Below, piece after piece: positions 35,121-46,217 of a stretch of DNA of 64,000 nucleotides (the stretch's first letter is position 1; each line of letters begins with the position of its first letter). The stretch is from Prostheceraeus crozeri. Lineage: Eukaryota > Platyhelminthes > Polycladida > Euryleptidae. Under the pieces are notes generated by a model. The model had not been told where the DNA came from. It made no database searches and saw only the letters and a list, made by a program, of their open reading frames with translations. Where the stretch lies: the NCBI GenBank assembly GCA_907163375.1, contig CAJQUW010001728.1, positions 168,211 through 232,210 of the forward strand, read 5' to 3'. The translations under genes and the position numbers were made by a program.

Positions 35121-36720
35121 TGGTGAAATGGCTGCCAGATTCGGATTCAGCGTAAAATTCTGCATCGGTATGGTGAGTTTCAAGGCAATCGGCGAGAAAA
35201 AATTTTTCTTCAAAATTTTAACAGAGTTAGAATTTGGGACGTTTTGGTGTGTAGCGCCCAAACGAACCATCGGATGAGAAAACGGAGGCCAGATTCGGAT
35301 TCAGCGTGAAATTCTGCATCGGTATGGTGAGTTTCAAGTCAATCGGAGAGAAAAAGAAGTTTCGCTGACGTCCCCCCCCCTCTGGACAGCTCGCTTCGAT
35401 CTTGGCTTCTAGTGGACGGATTTTGTCGTGCCATACCTCGTTTGAAAGCTAAGAGTGAGACAAATTCACTGAAAGAATCGGCTTGTTCCTATCTGTCTTC
35501 GTTTAGATGTGAGACGCCATTTAAGATTTTGGGACATTGGCGAAAAACGACAGAGTTAGAATTTGGGACGTTTTGGGCTGTAGCTTCAAAACGAAGCATC
35601 GGATTGGAAAACGGATTTCAGATTTGGAATCAGCGTGAAATTCTCTATCTGTATGGTGAGTTTCAAGTCAATCGGAGAGAAAAAATTTTCAACATTTTTC
35701 GAAAAAACGACAGAGTTAGAATTTGGGACGTTTTGGTGTGTAGCGCCAAAACGAACCATCCGATGAGAAAACGGAGGCCAGATTCGGATTCAGCGTGAAA
35801 TTCTGCATCGGTATGGTGAATTTGAACGCCATCGGAGAGAAAAAATTTTCGCTGACGTCCCCCCCCTCTGGACAGCTCGCTTCGATTTTGGCTTCCAGTG
35901 GACGGATTTTGTCGTGTCATAGCTCGTTTGAAAGCTAAGAGTGAGACAAATTCACTGAAAGAATCGGCTTGTTCCTATCTGTCTTCGCTTAGATGTGAGA
36001 CGCCATTTAAGATTTTGGGACATTGGCGAAAAACGACAGAGTTAGAATTTTTGCGATGGCTGCCTACTGTAGAGCCAAAACGAAGCATCGGATGGGAAAA
36101 CGGAGGCCAGATTCGGATTCAGCGTGAAATTCTGCATCGGTATGGTGAGTTTCAAGTCAATCGGAGAGAAAAAGAAGTTTCGCTGACGTCCCCCCCCCTC
36201 TGGACAGCTCGCTTCGATTTTGGCTTCCAGTGGACGGATTTTGTCGTGCAATAGCTCGTTTAAAAGCTAAGAGTGAGACAAATTCACTGAAAGAATCAGC
36301 TTGTTCCTATCTGTCTTCGTTTAGATGTGAGACGCCATTTAAGATTTTGGGACATTGGCGAAAAACGACAGAGTTAGAATTTGGGACGTTTTGGGCTGTA
36401 GCTTCAAAACGAAGCATCGGATTGGAAAACGGATTTCAGATTTGGAATCAGCGTGAAATTCTCTATCTGTATGGTGAGTTTCAAGTCAATCGGAGAGAAA
36501 AAATTTTCGCTGACGTCCCCCCCTCTGGACAGCTCGCTTCGATTTTGGCTTGAGTTTCATGTCAATCGGAGAGTTTCAAGTCAATCGGAGAGAAAAATTT
36601 TCAACATTTTTCGGAAAAACGACAGTTAGAATTTTTGCGATGGCTGCCTACTGTAGAGCCAAAACGAAGCATCGGATGGGAAAACGGAGGCCAGATTCGG
36701 ATTCAGCGTCAAATTCTATA
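35120..36720. repeat. Outer tandem block of the left arm (two alternating subunits)
   Basis: A subunit of about 150 bp (from ACGACAGAGTTAGAATTT to AATCGGAGAGAAAAA) alternates irregularly with one of about 185 bp (from CGCTGACGTCCCCCC to GGGACATTGGCGAAAA). Recurrent marker positions for the first are 35138, 35291, 35620, 35773, 36113, 36436 and 36693. Long frames such as 35412-35798 and 36230-36553 exist on both strands because the unit lacks stops; I do not take them as genes. Confidence 0.85.
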
Positions 36721-36800
36721 TGGTAATGGTATATTTCCAGCTCAATCGGAGCACTAGAACCGGAGATAGACGGGTTTTGAGTGTTTGGATGATGGGTATT

Positions 36801-36882
36801 ACGTCATCAGCTGATCGCCACACACTATATAAGCTGGGAGCCGACAGAGACTTGTCATTCAGACGAGAGATTGCCAACGGTA
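36801..36882 (+). promoter_or_regulatory. TATA/initiator promoter with 23-nt leader and splice donor (left arm)
   Basis: TATATAAG (36826-36833) lies 31 bp upstream of an initiator TCATTC whose A is 36857. Upstream are TTACGTCAT (CREB/ATF-like) and CAGCTG (E-box). From 36857 the transcript would run 23 nt to CAACG followed by GGTAAGT, a strong donor at 36880. AGACGA (36861-36866) can pair with TCGTCT (36885-36890), which places the donor inside a stem-loop. Two more hairpins follow at 36899-36916 and 36932-36946. It may be an ordinary first exon or a spliced-leader-like gene; I find no proper Sm site. Confidence 0.6.
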
Positions 36883-37339
36883 AGTCGTCTCTCTGAGCTC
36901 CGATGATAGCTTCGGACATTCCAAATCCCGAGTTTCTGTAAGAAACCGACTTAGAAAATTTCATTGCTGATATCAGCTAAGGCGGCAGACTTAGAGGTTC
37001 GCCAGGAGATGGCCTTCGTCTCCAGGCCATAAAAGACTCCAAAACTTTAAAGGCTTGTAACTTTGCTTCTACAAGTCCGTTTGACTTGATTCAAAAAAGG
37101 TTCGGTCGCTATTGACCTGTCCAAAGTGATAAACTACTTATAAAATTTCATAAGTAGTGCTAAAAAGTTAAAAAATTTAAATTCACTAGTTTTGGAGGTT
37201 ACCTGGGGTTTTCGACCCTGCTGAAGTCAATGAAAGCATTTTTAATGATGTCTGAGCCAGTCTTCTCATGCTATAAGCGGCTTTTCACTGAAAGCGAGCA
37301 AGACACGGAGAGTTTTGCTGTAATATTCCACTGACAGGG

Positions 37340-37525
37340 TGTTCCTTCGGGACGGCGGACGATGCCGTAGTGATAAGTGTGGCAAGGGAATGTGTCATAT
37401 TTGAGACCGTAACCGCTGGGACAACTCATGTCTCATGTTGGGCATTTGACACAGCTCTCAACGTAGCACTTTGAACGCCAATCGGTTGAGTCTTAGCTAT
37501 CTTGTCATGGGTGGCCTCTAAACAT
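37340..37525 (+). ncRNA. Candidate structured RNA module, copy 1
   Basis: It starts GTTCC-TTCG-GGAC, a stem capped by the very stable cUUCGg tetraloop, followed by a CGGC/GCCG hairpin with a 7-base loop. Conserved single-strand-like blocks AGACCGTAACC and CTCAACGT follow. Related modules at 37711, 38430 and 39150 keep these blocks while changing loops. The shared reading frame is not kept between copies, which argues for RNA or plain DNA function over protein. No known RNA family recognised. Confidence 0.45.
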
Positions 37526-37710
37526 CTCCATTGCAAAACGCTGGTGAATCAAGCTCTCTACGGCTTGCTATCAAGCTGATTAAAGTCTGTCAACCTCTTA
37601 CCAACTCTACAGGTTTTCATGTCTGAGCCAGTCTTCTCATGCTATAAGCGGCTTTTCACTGAAAGCGAGCAAGACACGGAGAGTTTTGCTGTAATATTCC
37701 ACTGACAGGG

Positions 37711-37896
37711 TGTTCCTTCGGGACGGCGGACGATGCCGTAGTGATAAGTGTGGCAAGGGAATGTGTCATATTTGAGACCGTAACCGCTGGGACAACTCAT
37801 GTCTCATGTTGGGCATTTGACACAGCTCTCAACGTAGCACTTTGAACGCCAATCGGTTGAGTCTTAGCTATCTTGTCATGGGTGGCCTCTAAACAT
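37711..37896 (+). ncRNA. Candidate structured RNA module, copy 2
   Basis: Almost identical to copy 1, as part of the direct duplication, so it adds no independent support for structure. Confidence 0.45.
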
Positions 37897-38429
37897 CTCC
37901 ATTGCAAAACGCTGGTGAATCAAGCTCTCTACGGCTTGCTATCAAGCTGATCAAAGCAATAACTTGGAATGTTTCCTCAAGGTTACTCATGATGATATTA
38001 TGTTCCTCAATGATATTATGTTCTAGGCCGTATGCTACATTCAAATCTGCTATCAGATTTGAAATTTAACTCAGTCTAAGGCAGCTTTGAGGGGTTAGAT
38101 CCCAGCTACTGTTCACTACCTTTGACTCGGCGTTGCTGTTACCACTTCGGGGCAGTGACAATGATGTCTTAAGCTGTAAATAGCGGGTATCGGGGAAGAT
38201 CTCTCACTTCCCTAGTGATCAGTACAAGGCCTTCGGGCTGTCGACGGGATCCAGTGCCACTCACTACACTCAAATCTATCATTCCTCACTAAGCGTAAAT
38301 TACTGACTATACATTTGTCCTGCTATCAGGTTGTTTTGACTTGCTATCTAGTTGAATACTCTCTTGCTATCAAGAGATTCACTTCTGCTCATAAAGCACA
38401 TCATCGCTGTAATACCTCCTATGCTCGAG

Positions 38430-38600
38430 CGTTCCTTCGGGACGGCGGGTACTGCCGTAGAGGGATTGTGTTGCACGGGTTGTTCGTCGTTTGTTAGACC
38501 GAAACCTCTGAGCCGTTGCTCATGTTGGGCATTCGACTTCATACTCAACGTGACGCTTTCTCTCGCCAGGTCAGAGTACTTCAGCCATTCGACAAAGGTT
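38430..38600 (+). ncRNA. Candidate structured RNA module, copy 3 (diverged)
   Basis: It keeps GTTCC-TTCG-GGAC and the CGGC/GCCG hairpin, with the loop changed from GGACGAT to GGGTACT, and keeps AGACCGAAACC and CTCAACGT. It is otherwise heavily diverged from copies 1 and 2, so retention of the hairpins is informative. Confidence 0.45.
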
Positions 38601-38878
38601 AGTCTTTATGATATGGAGTAGAGTGAAATGTAATTCATTAGATGCCCCTTCAATGATTGCTCCCATGATAAACGTTGATGAGACAAATGAAATGATTCTC
38701 ATCTTCCTTTTTCAGTGATTGAAATCTACTAACACACTACCGTATAATCGTCCACTATGGGACAAGACATGATAGAGCCTCCACGCATTCTGCCCTGGGC
38801 AGTCTTCTGACTGGCGAATACTATCATTAAGTTGAATCTGCTATCAGTCAACTTGAACGTTGCGTCGCATTAGAGGCG

Positions 38879-38917
38879 TATATAAACCACTGCCTCTCAT
38901 TTCATTTCATTTCAATC
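38879..38917 (+). promoter_or_regulatory. Second TATA promoter of the left arm
   Basis: TATATAAA (38879-38886) is followed by repeated TCATT initiator-like motifs; the one with A at 38909 is 30 bp downstream. That leaves a leader of only about 9 nt before the ATG at 38918. The same TATA and CTGCCTCTCATTTC sequence is kept in the right arm (near 52633, minus strand). Confidence 0.55.
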
Positions 38918-39160
38918 ATGCAGACGCCGAACAGTCAAGTCAGCTCTCCTCGCGGACCGCAGTTAAGGCCGCGAAATTTATTTAAGGAGTTTGCCAGGCT
39001 AGAGGAGCAAGACAGAGTTTTTAATAATCTTGCTCGGATTGGCAATCCGATGACATTCGGACTGGCGAATACTATCATTAAGTTGAATCTGCTATCAGTC
39101 AACTTGAACGTTGCAAATGAAGTTCGGTGTAATACTTCCTTTCGACGGGCGTTCCTGTAA
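38918..39160 (+). CDS. Short ORF of unknown function behind the second promoter
   Basis: Eighty codons starting MQTPNSQVSSPRGPQLRPRN, basic, with no membrane segment or known domain. The right-arm counterpart (52317-52595, minus) keeps LEEQDRVHNNLTRIGN but has a different frame at its start and a longer middle, because about 200 bp present there is missing here near 39052. The C-terminal RCNTSF(R)RAFL overlaps the start of module copy 4. It might be a real small gene, or an ORF that came with the repeat. I do not recognise it. Confidence 0.35.
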   Translation: MQTPNSQVSSPRGPQLRPRNLFKEFARLEEQDRVFNNLARIGNPMTFGLANTIIKLNLLSVNLNVANEVRCNTSFRRAFL

Positions 39161-39325
39161 AGGGCGGCGGTGAAACCCGTAGCTATGTATACCGCAAGGG
39201 ACATTCGGCAATGGTCAATCTTGTTAAACCTCTCTGCGTCATGTTTGCAAGTGATTGCCTCTGTCTCAACGTAGTATGCATTCGCGCCAGGGCGACATTT
39301 AGCCAACTGTCGAAGGTTGCCTAAA
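39150..39325 (+). ncRNA. Candidate structured RNA module, copy 4 (diverged)
   Basis: The first hairpin is CCT-GTAA-AGG, a GNRA tetraloop where the other copies have UUCG, and the second helix can form as GGG/CCC. Blocks GTAGC, GCAAGGGA, TTAAACC, CTCAACGT and CGCCA align with copies 1 and 3. Exchange of one stable tetraloop class for another is typical of structured RNA. Confidence 0.45.
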
Positions 39326-39559
39326 ACTTTCCATTGCATACGTTATGAGAACCATGAGTTCTACCTGTCTCTATCAATGAGACGAATTGATGAATGGAAT
39401 GAAATGGGAGGACACTCACGCGCCACACGCAACATAACACACTTCTCTCTTCCGTAGTCTAACAAGCTCTTTACACATGGATCGCAGTCGATTGCTATCT
39501 CTGTATCAGAAGTGTAAGCTATCTTAATTTTATCTAACACCATCATCTACCATCATCAC

Positions 39560-42500
39560 CCATATGAAGTGTCATAAGATTTACAAGTTAGACTAAGCGT
39601 TCTACTATTTGTAAATGAAAGATATAGTTTCAACAGTTTACAGATTGAAAATAAAGTTTCAATAGTGTGTGCGTTAGAAACAAAGCTTTATCTGTTTGTA
39701 TGTTAGAAACAAAATAAAGTTTACAAGATAAAAAGTAAAGTTTCACCACTTTAAAAGTAAAAAAAAAATAAAGTTTCAGTAGTGTATGCGTTAGAAATAA
39801 AGTCTTAGCTGTTTGTATATCAAAATAAAGTTTCAAGAGTTTACAAGTTAGAAATAAAGTTTCAATAGTGTATATGTTAGAAATAAAGGTGTAACTGTTT
39901 GTAAAAAATAAGATCGCAAGATTTACTAGTTTACAAGTTAGACTAAGTGTATATTAAAAATAAATTATAACTGTTCACGTGTTAAAGCGTTGATGCAACG
40001 ATGAAAAATTAATAAGCTGAAAAGTTTTAGATTCACTTTAACATTATCATATGTTTACAGATAGAAATGTATCACAGCAAAGCTACTTCATGAGTTAGTT
40101 TGCCAGGAGTGTATCATCTCAAACTTTTACTCCGACTGTGGAACATTGATTTCCATGATGAAGATTTAAATAGTTAGATTCGATGACGAACAAGATTTAC
40201 TAGTTTACAAGTTGGACAAAGTGTTCTACTATATGTAAATAAAAGATATCATTTCAACAGTTTACCAGTTAGAAATAAAGTTTCAACAGTCTACAAGTCA
40301 AAAATAAAATTATAACTGTTTCAAGAGTTTACAAGTTAGAAATTAAGTTTCAATGGTGTATGCGTTACAAAATAAAGTTTTAGCTGTTTGTATATCAAAA
40401 TAAAGTTTCAAGAGTTTACAAGTTAGAAATGAAATGAAGGTTCACCAGTTTACAAGTTAAGAATAAAGTTCTTTCTGCTTGTATGTTAGAAATAAAACAA
40501 AGTTTCAACCGTTAACAAGTTAAAAATAAAGTTTCAAGAGTTTACAAGTTAAGAATAAAGTTCTATCTGTTTATATGTTAGAAATAGAATGAAGTTTCAC
40601 CAGTTTACAAGTTAAGAATAAAGTTCTATCTGTTTATATGTTAGAAATAAAATGAAGTTTCATCAGTTTACAAGTAAAGAATAAAGTTTCAATAGTTTAC
40701 AAGTTAAGAATAAAGTTTCAATAGTGTACATGTTCAGAATAAAGTTCTATTTGTTTATATGTTAGAAATAGAATGAAGTTTCACCAGTTTACAAGTTACG
40801 AATAAAGTTCTATCTGTTTATATGTTAGAAATAAAATGAAGTTTCATCAGTTTACAAGTTAAGAATAAAGTTCTATCTGTTTGTATGCTAGAAATAAAAC
40901 AAACTTTCAACCGTTAACAAGTTAAAAATAAAGTTTCAATAGTTTGCAAGTTAAAACTAATGTTTCAATAGTGCGCATGTTAAGAATAAAGTTTTATCTG
41001 TTTGTATGTTAGAAATAGAATGAAGTTTCACCAGTTGGCAAGTTAAGAATAAACTTCTATCTGTTTATATGTTAGAAATAGAATGAAGTTTCACCAGTTT
41101 ACAAGTTAAGAATAAAGTTCTATCTGTTTATATGTTAGAAATAAAATGAAGTTTCATCAGTTTACAAGTAAATAATAAAGTTTCAATAGTTTACAAGTTA
41201 AGAATAAAGTTTCAATAGTGTACATGTTCAGAATAAAGTTCTATTTGTTTATATGTTAGAAATAGAATGAAGTTTCACCAGTTTACAAGTTACGAATAAA
41301 GTTCTATCTGTTTAAGTTTACAAGTTAAGAATAAAGTTCTATCTGTTTATATGTTTGAAATAAAATGAAGGTTCACCAGTTTACAAGTTAAGAATAAAGT
41401 TCTATCTGTTTGTATGTTAGAAATAAAACAAAGTTTCAACCGTTAACAAGTTAAAAATAAAGTTTCAATAGTTTGCAAGTTAAAACTAATGTTTCAATAG
41501 TGCATATGTTAAGAATAAAGTTTTATCTGTTTGTATGTTAGAAATAGAATGAAGTTTCACCAGTTTACAAGTTAAAAATAAAGTTCTATCTGTTTATATG
41601 TTAGAAATAAAATGAAGTTTCATCAGTTTACAAGTTAAGAATAAAGTTCTATCTGTTTGTATGATAGAAATAAAACAAAGTTTCAACCGTTTACAAGTTA
41701 AAAATAAAGTTTCAATAGTTTACAAGTTAAGAATAAAGTTTCAATATTGTGTATGTGAAGAATGAAGTTTTATCTGTTTGTATGTTAGAAATAGAATGAA
41801 GTTTCACCAGTTTACAAGTTAAGAATTACGTTCTATCTGTTTGTATGTTGGAAATAAACTTCTATCTGTTTATATGTTAGAAATAGAATGAAGTTCCACC
41901 AGTTTACAAGTTAAGAATAAAGTTCTATCTGTTTATATGTTAGAAATAAAATGAAGTTTCATCAGTTTACAAGTAAAGAATAAAGTTTCAATAGTTTACA
42001 AGTTAAGAATAAAGTTTCAATAGTGTACATGTTCAGAATAAAGTTCTATTTGTTTATATGTTAGAAATAGAATGAAGTTTCACCAGTTTACAAGTTACGA
42101 ATAAAGTTTCAATAGTGTGTGTATGTTAAGAATAAAGTTTTATCTGTTTGTATGTTAGAAATAGAATGAAGTTTCACCAGTTGGCAAGTTAAGAATAAAC
42201 TTCTATCTGTTTATATGTTAGAAATAGAATGAAGTTTCACCAGTTTACAAGTTAAGAATAAAGTTCTATCTGTTTATATGTTAGAAATAAAATGAAGTTT
42301 CATCAGTTTACAAGTAAAGAATAAAGTTTCAATAGTTTACAAGTTAAGAATAAAGCTTCAATAGTGTACATGTTCAGAATAAAGTTCTATTTGTTTATAT
42401 GTTAGAAATAGAATGAAGTTTCACCAGTTTACAAGTTACGAATAAAGTTCTATCTGTTTAAGTTTACAAGTTAAGAATAAAGTTCTATCTGTTTATATGT

Positions 42501-45500
42501 TAGAAATGAAATGAAGGTTCACCAGTTTACAAGTTAAGAATAAAGTTCTATCTGTTTGTATGTTAGAAATAAAACAAAGTTTCAACCGTTAACAAGTTAA
42601 AAATAAAGTTTCAATAGTTTGCAAGTTAAAACTAATGTTTCAATAGTGCATATGTTAAGAATAAAGTTTTATCTGTTTGTATGTTAGAAATAGAATGAAG
42701 TTTCACCAGTTGGCAAGTTAAGAATAAACTTCTATCTGTTTATATGTTAGAAATAGAATGAAGTTTCACCAGTTGGCAAGTTAAGAATAAAGTTTTATCT
42801 GTTTATATGTTAGAAATAAAATGAAGTTTCATCAGTTTACAAGTAAAGAATAAAGTTTCAATAGTGTACATGTTCAGAATAAAGTTCTATTTGTTTATAT
42901 GTTAGAAATAGAATGAAGTTTCACCAGTTTACAAGTTACGAATAAAGTTCTATCTGTTTATATGTTAGAAATAAAATGAAGTTTCATCAGTTTACAAGTT
43001 AAGAATAAAGTTCTATCTGTTTGTATGCTAGAAATAAAACAAACTTTCAACCGTTAACAAGTTAAAAATAAAATTTCAATAGTTTGCAAGTTAAAACTAA
43101 TGTTTCAATAGTGCGCATGTTAAGAATAAAGTTTTATCTGTTTGTATGTTAGAAATAGAATGAAGTTTCACCAGTTGGCAAGTTAAGAATAAAGTTTTAT
43201 CTGTTTCTATGATAGAAATACAACAAAGTTTTAACCGTTTACAAGTTAAAAATAAAGTTTAAATAGTTTACAAGTTAAGAATAAAGTTTCAATAGTGTGC
43301 ATGTTCAGAATAAAGTTCTATTTGTTTATATGTTAGAAATAGAATGAAGCTTCGCCAGTTTACAAGTTACGAATAAAGTTCTATCTGTTTAAGTTTACAA
43401 GTTAAGAATAAAGTTCTATCTGTTTGTATGTTAGAAATAAAACAAAGTTTCAACCGTTAACAAGTTAAAAATAAAGTTTCAATAGTTTGCAAGTTAAAAC
43501 TAATGTTTCAATAGTGGATATGTTAAGAATAAAGTTTTATCTGTTTGTATGTTAGAAATAGAATGAAGTTTCACCAGTTGGCAAGTTAAGAATAAAGTTC
43601 TATCTGTTTCTATGATAGAAATAAAACAAATTTTCAACCGTTTACAAGTTAGAAATAAAGTTTCACCAGTGTACAAGTTAGAAATAAAGTTTCAATAGTG
43701 TATATGTTAGAAAAAAAGCTTTATCTGTTTGCATGTTAGAAACAAAATAAAGTTTCAACAGTTTAAAAGATAAAAACTAAAGTTTCAATAATGTGTACGT
43801 TAGAAATAAACTTTTAGCTGTTTGTATATGAAAAACTAAGTTTCAAGAGTTTACAAGTTAAAAAATGAAGTTTGAATGGTGTATACGTTAGAAATAAAGT
43901 TTTAGCTGTTTGTATATCAAAATAAAGTTTCAATAGTTTACAAGTTAGAAATAAAGTTTCAACAGTGTGTATGTTAGAAATAGAGTTTTATCTGTTTGTA
44001 AAAATGTGACTGCAGGATTTAATAGTTTGCAAGTTAGACTAAGCGTTCTACTATTTGTAAATGAAAGATATAGTTTCAACAGTTTACAGATTAGAAAATA
44101 ATGTTTCAATAGTGTACAAGTTGGAAATAAAGTTTTAATAGTTTATACGCTTGAAATATAGTTATATCCGTTTATGTCTTGGAAATAAAGTTCTAACAGT
44201 TTGTATGTTAGAAATGAAGTTTTACCTGTTTGTATGCTAGAAATAAAACAAAGTTTCAACCGTTAACAAGTTAAAAATAAAGTTTCAATAGTTTGCAAGT
44301 TAAAACTAATGTTTCAATAGTGCGCATGTTAAGAATAAAGTTTTATCTGTTTGTATGTTAGAAATAGAATGAAGTTTCACCAGTTGGCAAGTTAAGAATA
44401 AAGTTTTATCTGTTTCTATGATAGAAATAAAATGAAGTTTCATCAGTTTACAAGTAAAGAATAAAGTTTCAATAGTTTACAAGTTAAGAATAAAGTTTCA
44501 ATAGTGTGCATGTTCAGAATAAAGTTCTATTTGTTTATATGTTAGAAATAGAATGAAGTTTCGCCAGTTTACAAGTTACGAATAAAGTTCTATCTGTTTG
44601 AGTTTACAAGTTAAGAATAAAGTTCTATCTGTTTATATGTTAGAAATAAAATGAAGGTTCACCAGTTTACAAGTTAAGAATAAAGTTCTATCTGTTTGTA
44701 TGTTAGAAATAAAACAAAGTTTCAACCGTTAACAAGTTAAAAATAAAGTTTCAATAGTTTGCAAGTTAAAACTAATGTTTCAATAGTGCACATGTTAAGA
44801 ATAAAGTCTTATCTGTTTGTATGTTAGAAATAGAATGAAGTTTCACCAGTTGGCAAGTTAAGAATAAAGTTCTATCTGTTTCTATGATAGAAATAAAACA
44901 AATTTTCAACCGTTTACAATTTAGAAATAAAGTTTCACCGGTGTACAAGTTAGAAATAAAGTTTCAATAGTGTATATGTTAGAAATAAAGCTTTATCTGT
45001 TTGCATGTTAGAAACAAAATAAAGTTTCAACAGTTTAAAAGATAAAAACTAAAGTTTCAATAATGTGTACGTTAGAAATAAACTTTTAGCTGTTTGTATA
45101 TGAAAAACTAAGTTTCAAGAGTTTACAAGTTAAAAAATAAAGTTTCAATGGTGTATACGTTAGAAATAAAGTTTTAGCTGTTTGTATATCAAAATAAAGT
45201 TTCAAGAGTTTACAAGTTAGAAATAAAGTTTCAACAGTGTGTATGTTAGAAATAGAGTTTTATCTGTTTGTAAAAATATGATTGCAGGATTTAATAGTTT
45301 GCAAGTTAGACTAAGCGTTCTACTATTTGTAAATGAAAGATATAGTTTCAACAGTTTACAGATTAGAAAATAATGTTTCAATAGTGTACAAGTTGGAAAT
45401 AAAGTTTTAATAGTTTATACGCTTGAAATATAGTTATATCCGTTTATGTCTTGGAAATAAAGTTCTAACAGTTTGTATGTTAGAAATGAAGTTTTACCTG

Positions 45501-46017
45501 TTTGTATGCTAGAAATAAAGTTTCATCAGTTTCCATATTAAAAAATAAAGTTTTTAACAGTTTACAAGTTAAAAATAAAGTTTCAATAATGTGTACGTTA
45601 GAAATAAAGTTTTAGCTTTTGTATGCTAGAAATAGAGGGGTTTTTATTTTGTATAAACAGTTTAGTATGCTATGATAAAGAAAGGGTAAAACTGTTTGTA
45701 AGACAAGATCTTAAGATTTACTAGTTTGCAAGTTAGACTCAGCGCTCTATTAGTTGTAAATGAAAATATCGTTTCAACAGTTTACAGATTAAAATAAAGT
45801 TTCAATAGTGTGTATGATGGAAATAAAGATGTGCGTTAGAAATAAAAGCTTTGTGCGTTAGAAATAAAGTTTCAGCCGTTTACAAGTTCAAAATAAAGTT
45901 TCAACAGTGTGTACTTTAGAAATAAAGTTTTAGCTTTTGATATGTTAGAAACAGAATAAAGTTTCAACAGTTTACAAGTTGAAAAATAAAGTTTCAACAG
46001 TGTGTACGTTAGAAATA
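39560..46017. repeat. AT-rich minisatellite of the left arm, about 6.5 kb
   Basis: Units of about 29-31 bp with the theme GTTAGAAATAAAG-TTTCAA(C/T)AG-TTTACAA. Variants are organised in higher-order repeats; for example the marker AAAAATGTGACTGCAGG (44001) recurs at 45272, about 1.27 kb on. Nearly every unit carries AATAAA on the plus strand, the strand that would be read from the left-arm promoters. Confidence 0.95.
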
Positions 46018-46217
46018 AATGAAAGTGAGAACTTCATCGTATGAATATTCAAAGCATGTCTTGTAAATCAAATGTGTGTCGTACTGACATGATAGCATCA
46101 AATGAACTTGACAAACGCGTTTGTCAAGCTTGATTCTATCATGTCAGTTTGACACACATTTGATTTACAAGACATGCTTTGAATACTCATACGATGAAGT
46201 TCTCACTTTCATTTATT
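46018..46217. repeat. Centre of the palindrome
   Basis: About 100 bp on each side pair around ACAAACG|CGTTTGT (46111-46124) with no spacer. The arms differ here by a few substitutions and a 4-base length change (for example CATCAAATGAACTTG against GAATCAAGCTTG). This sequence is unlike the minisatellite around it. Confidence 0.9.

Larger units (their letters stand above)
37245..37955. repeat. Direct duplication of a 340-370-bp block (left arm)
   Basis: ATGTCTGAGCCAGTCTTC... occurs at 37249 and again at 37620, and the copies stay almost identical to CTATCAAGCTGAT (37585 and 37955). Each contains one hairpin module (37340 and 37711). A 28-codon frame opens at each ATG and ends just before the module. 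Confidence 0.9.

Noticed and set aside
35412-36553. Repeated plus-strand frames starting MDGFCRA in the outer tandem block
   Set aside because: They are tandem copies of a stop-poor repeat, also open on the other strand, with frame changes between units and no known domain.
38935-39339. 134-codon minus-strand frame, matched by a 139-codon frame at 51926-52345
   Set aside because: It is conserved only because the arms are copies. The same frame is not kept in the diverged module copies at 37340 and 38430, and it lies antisense to the promoter at 38879.
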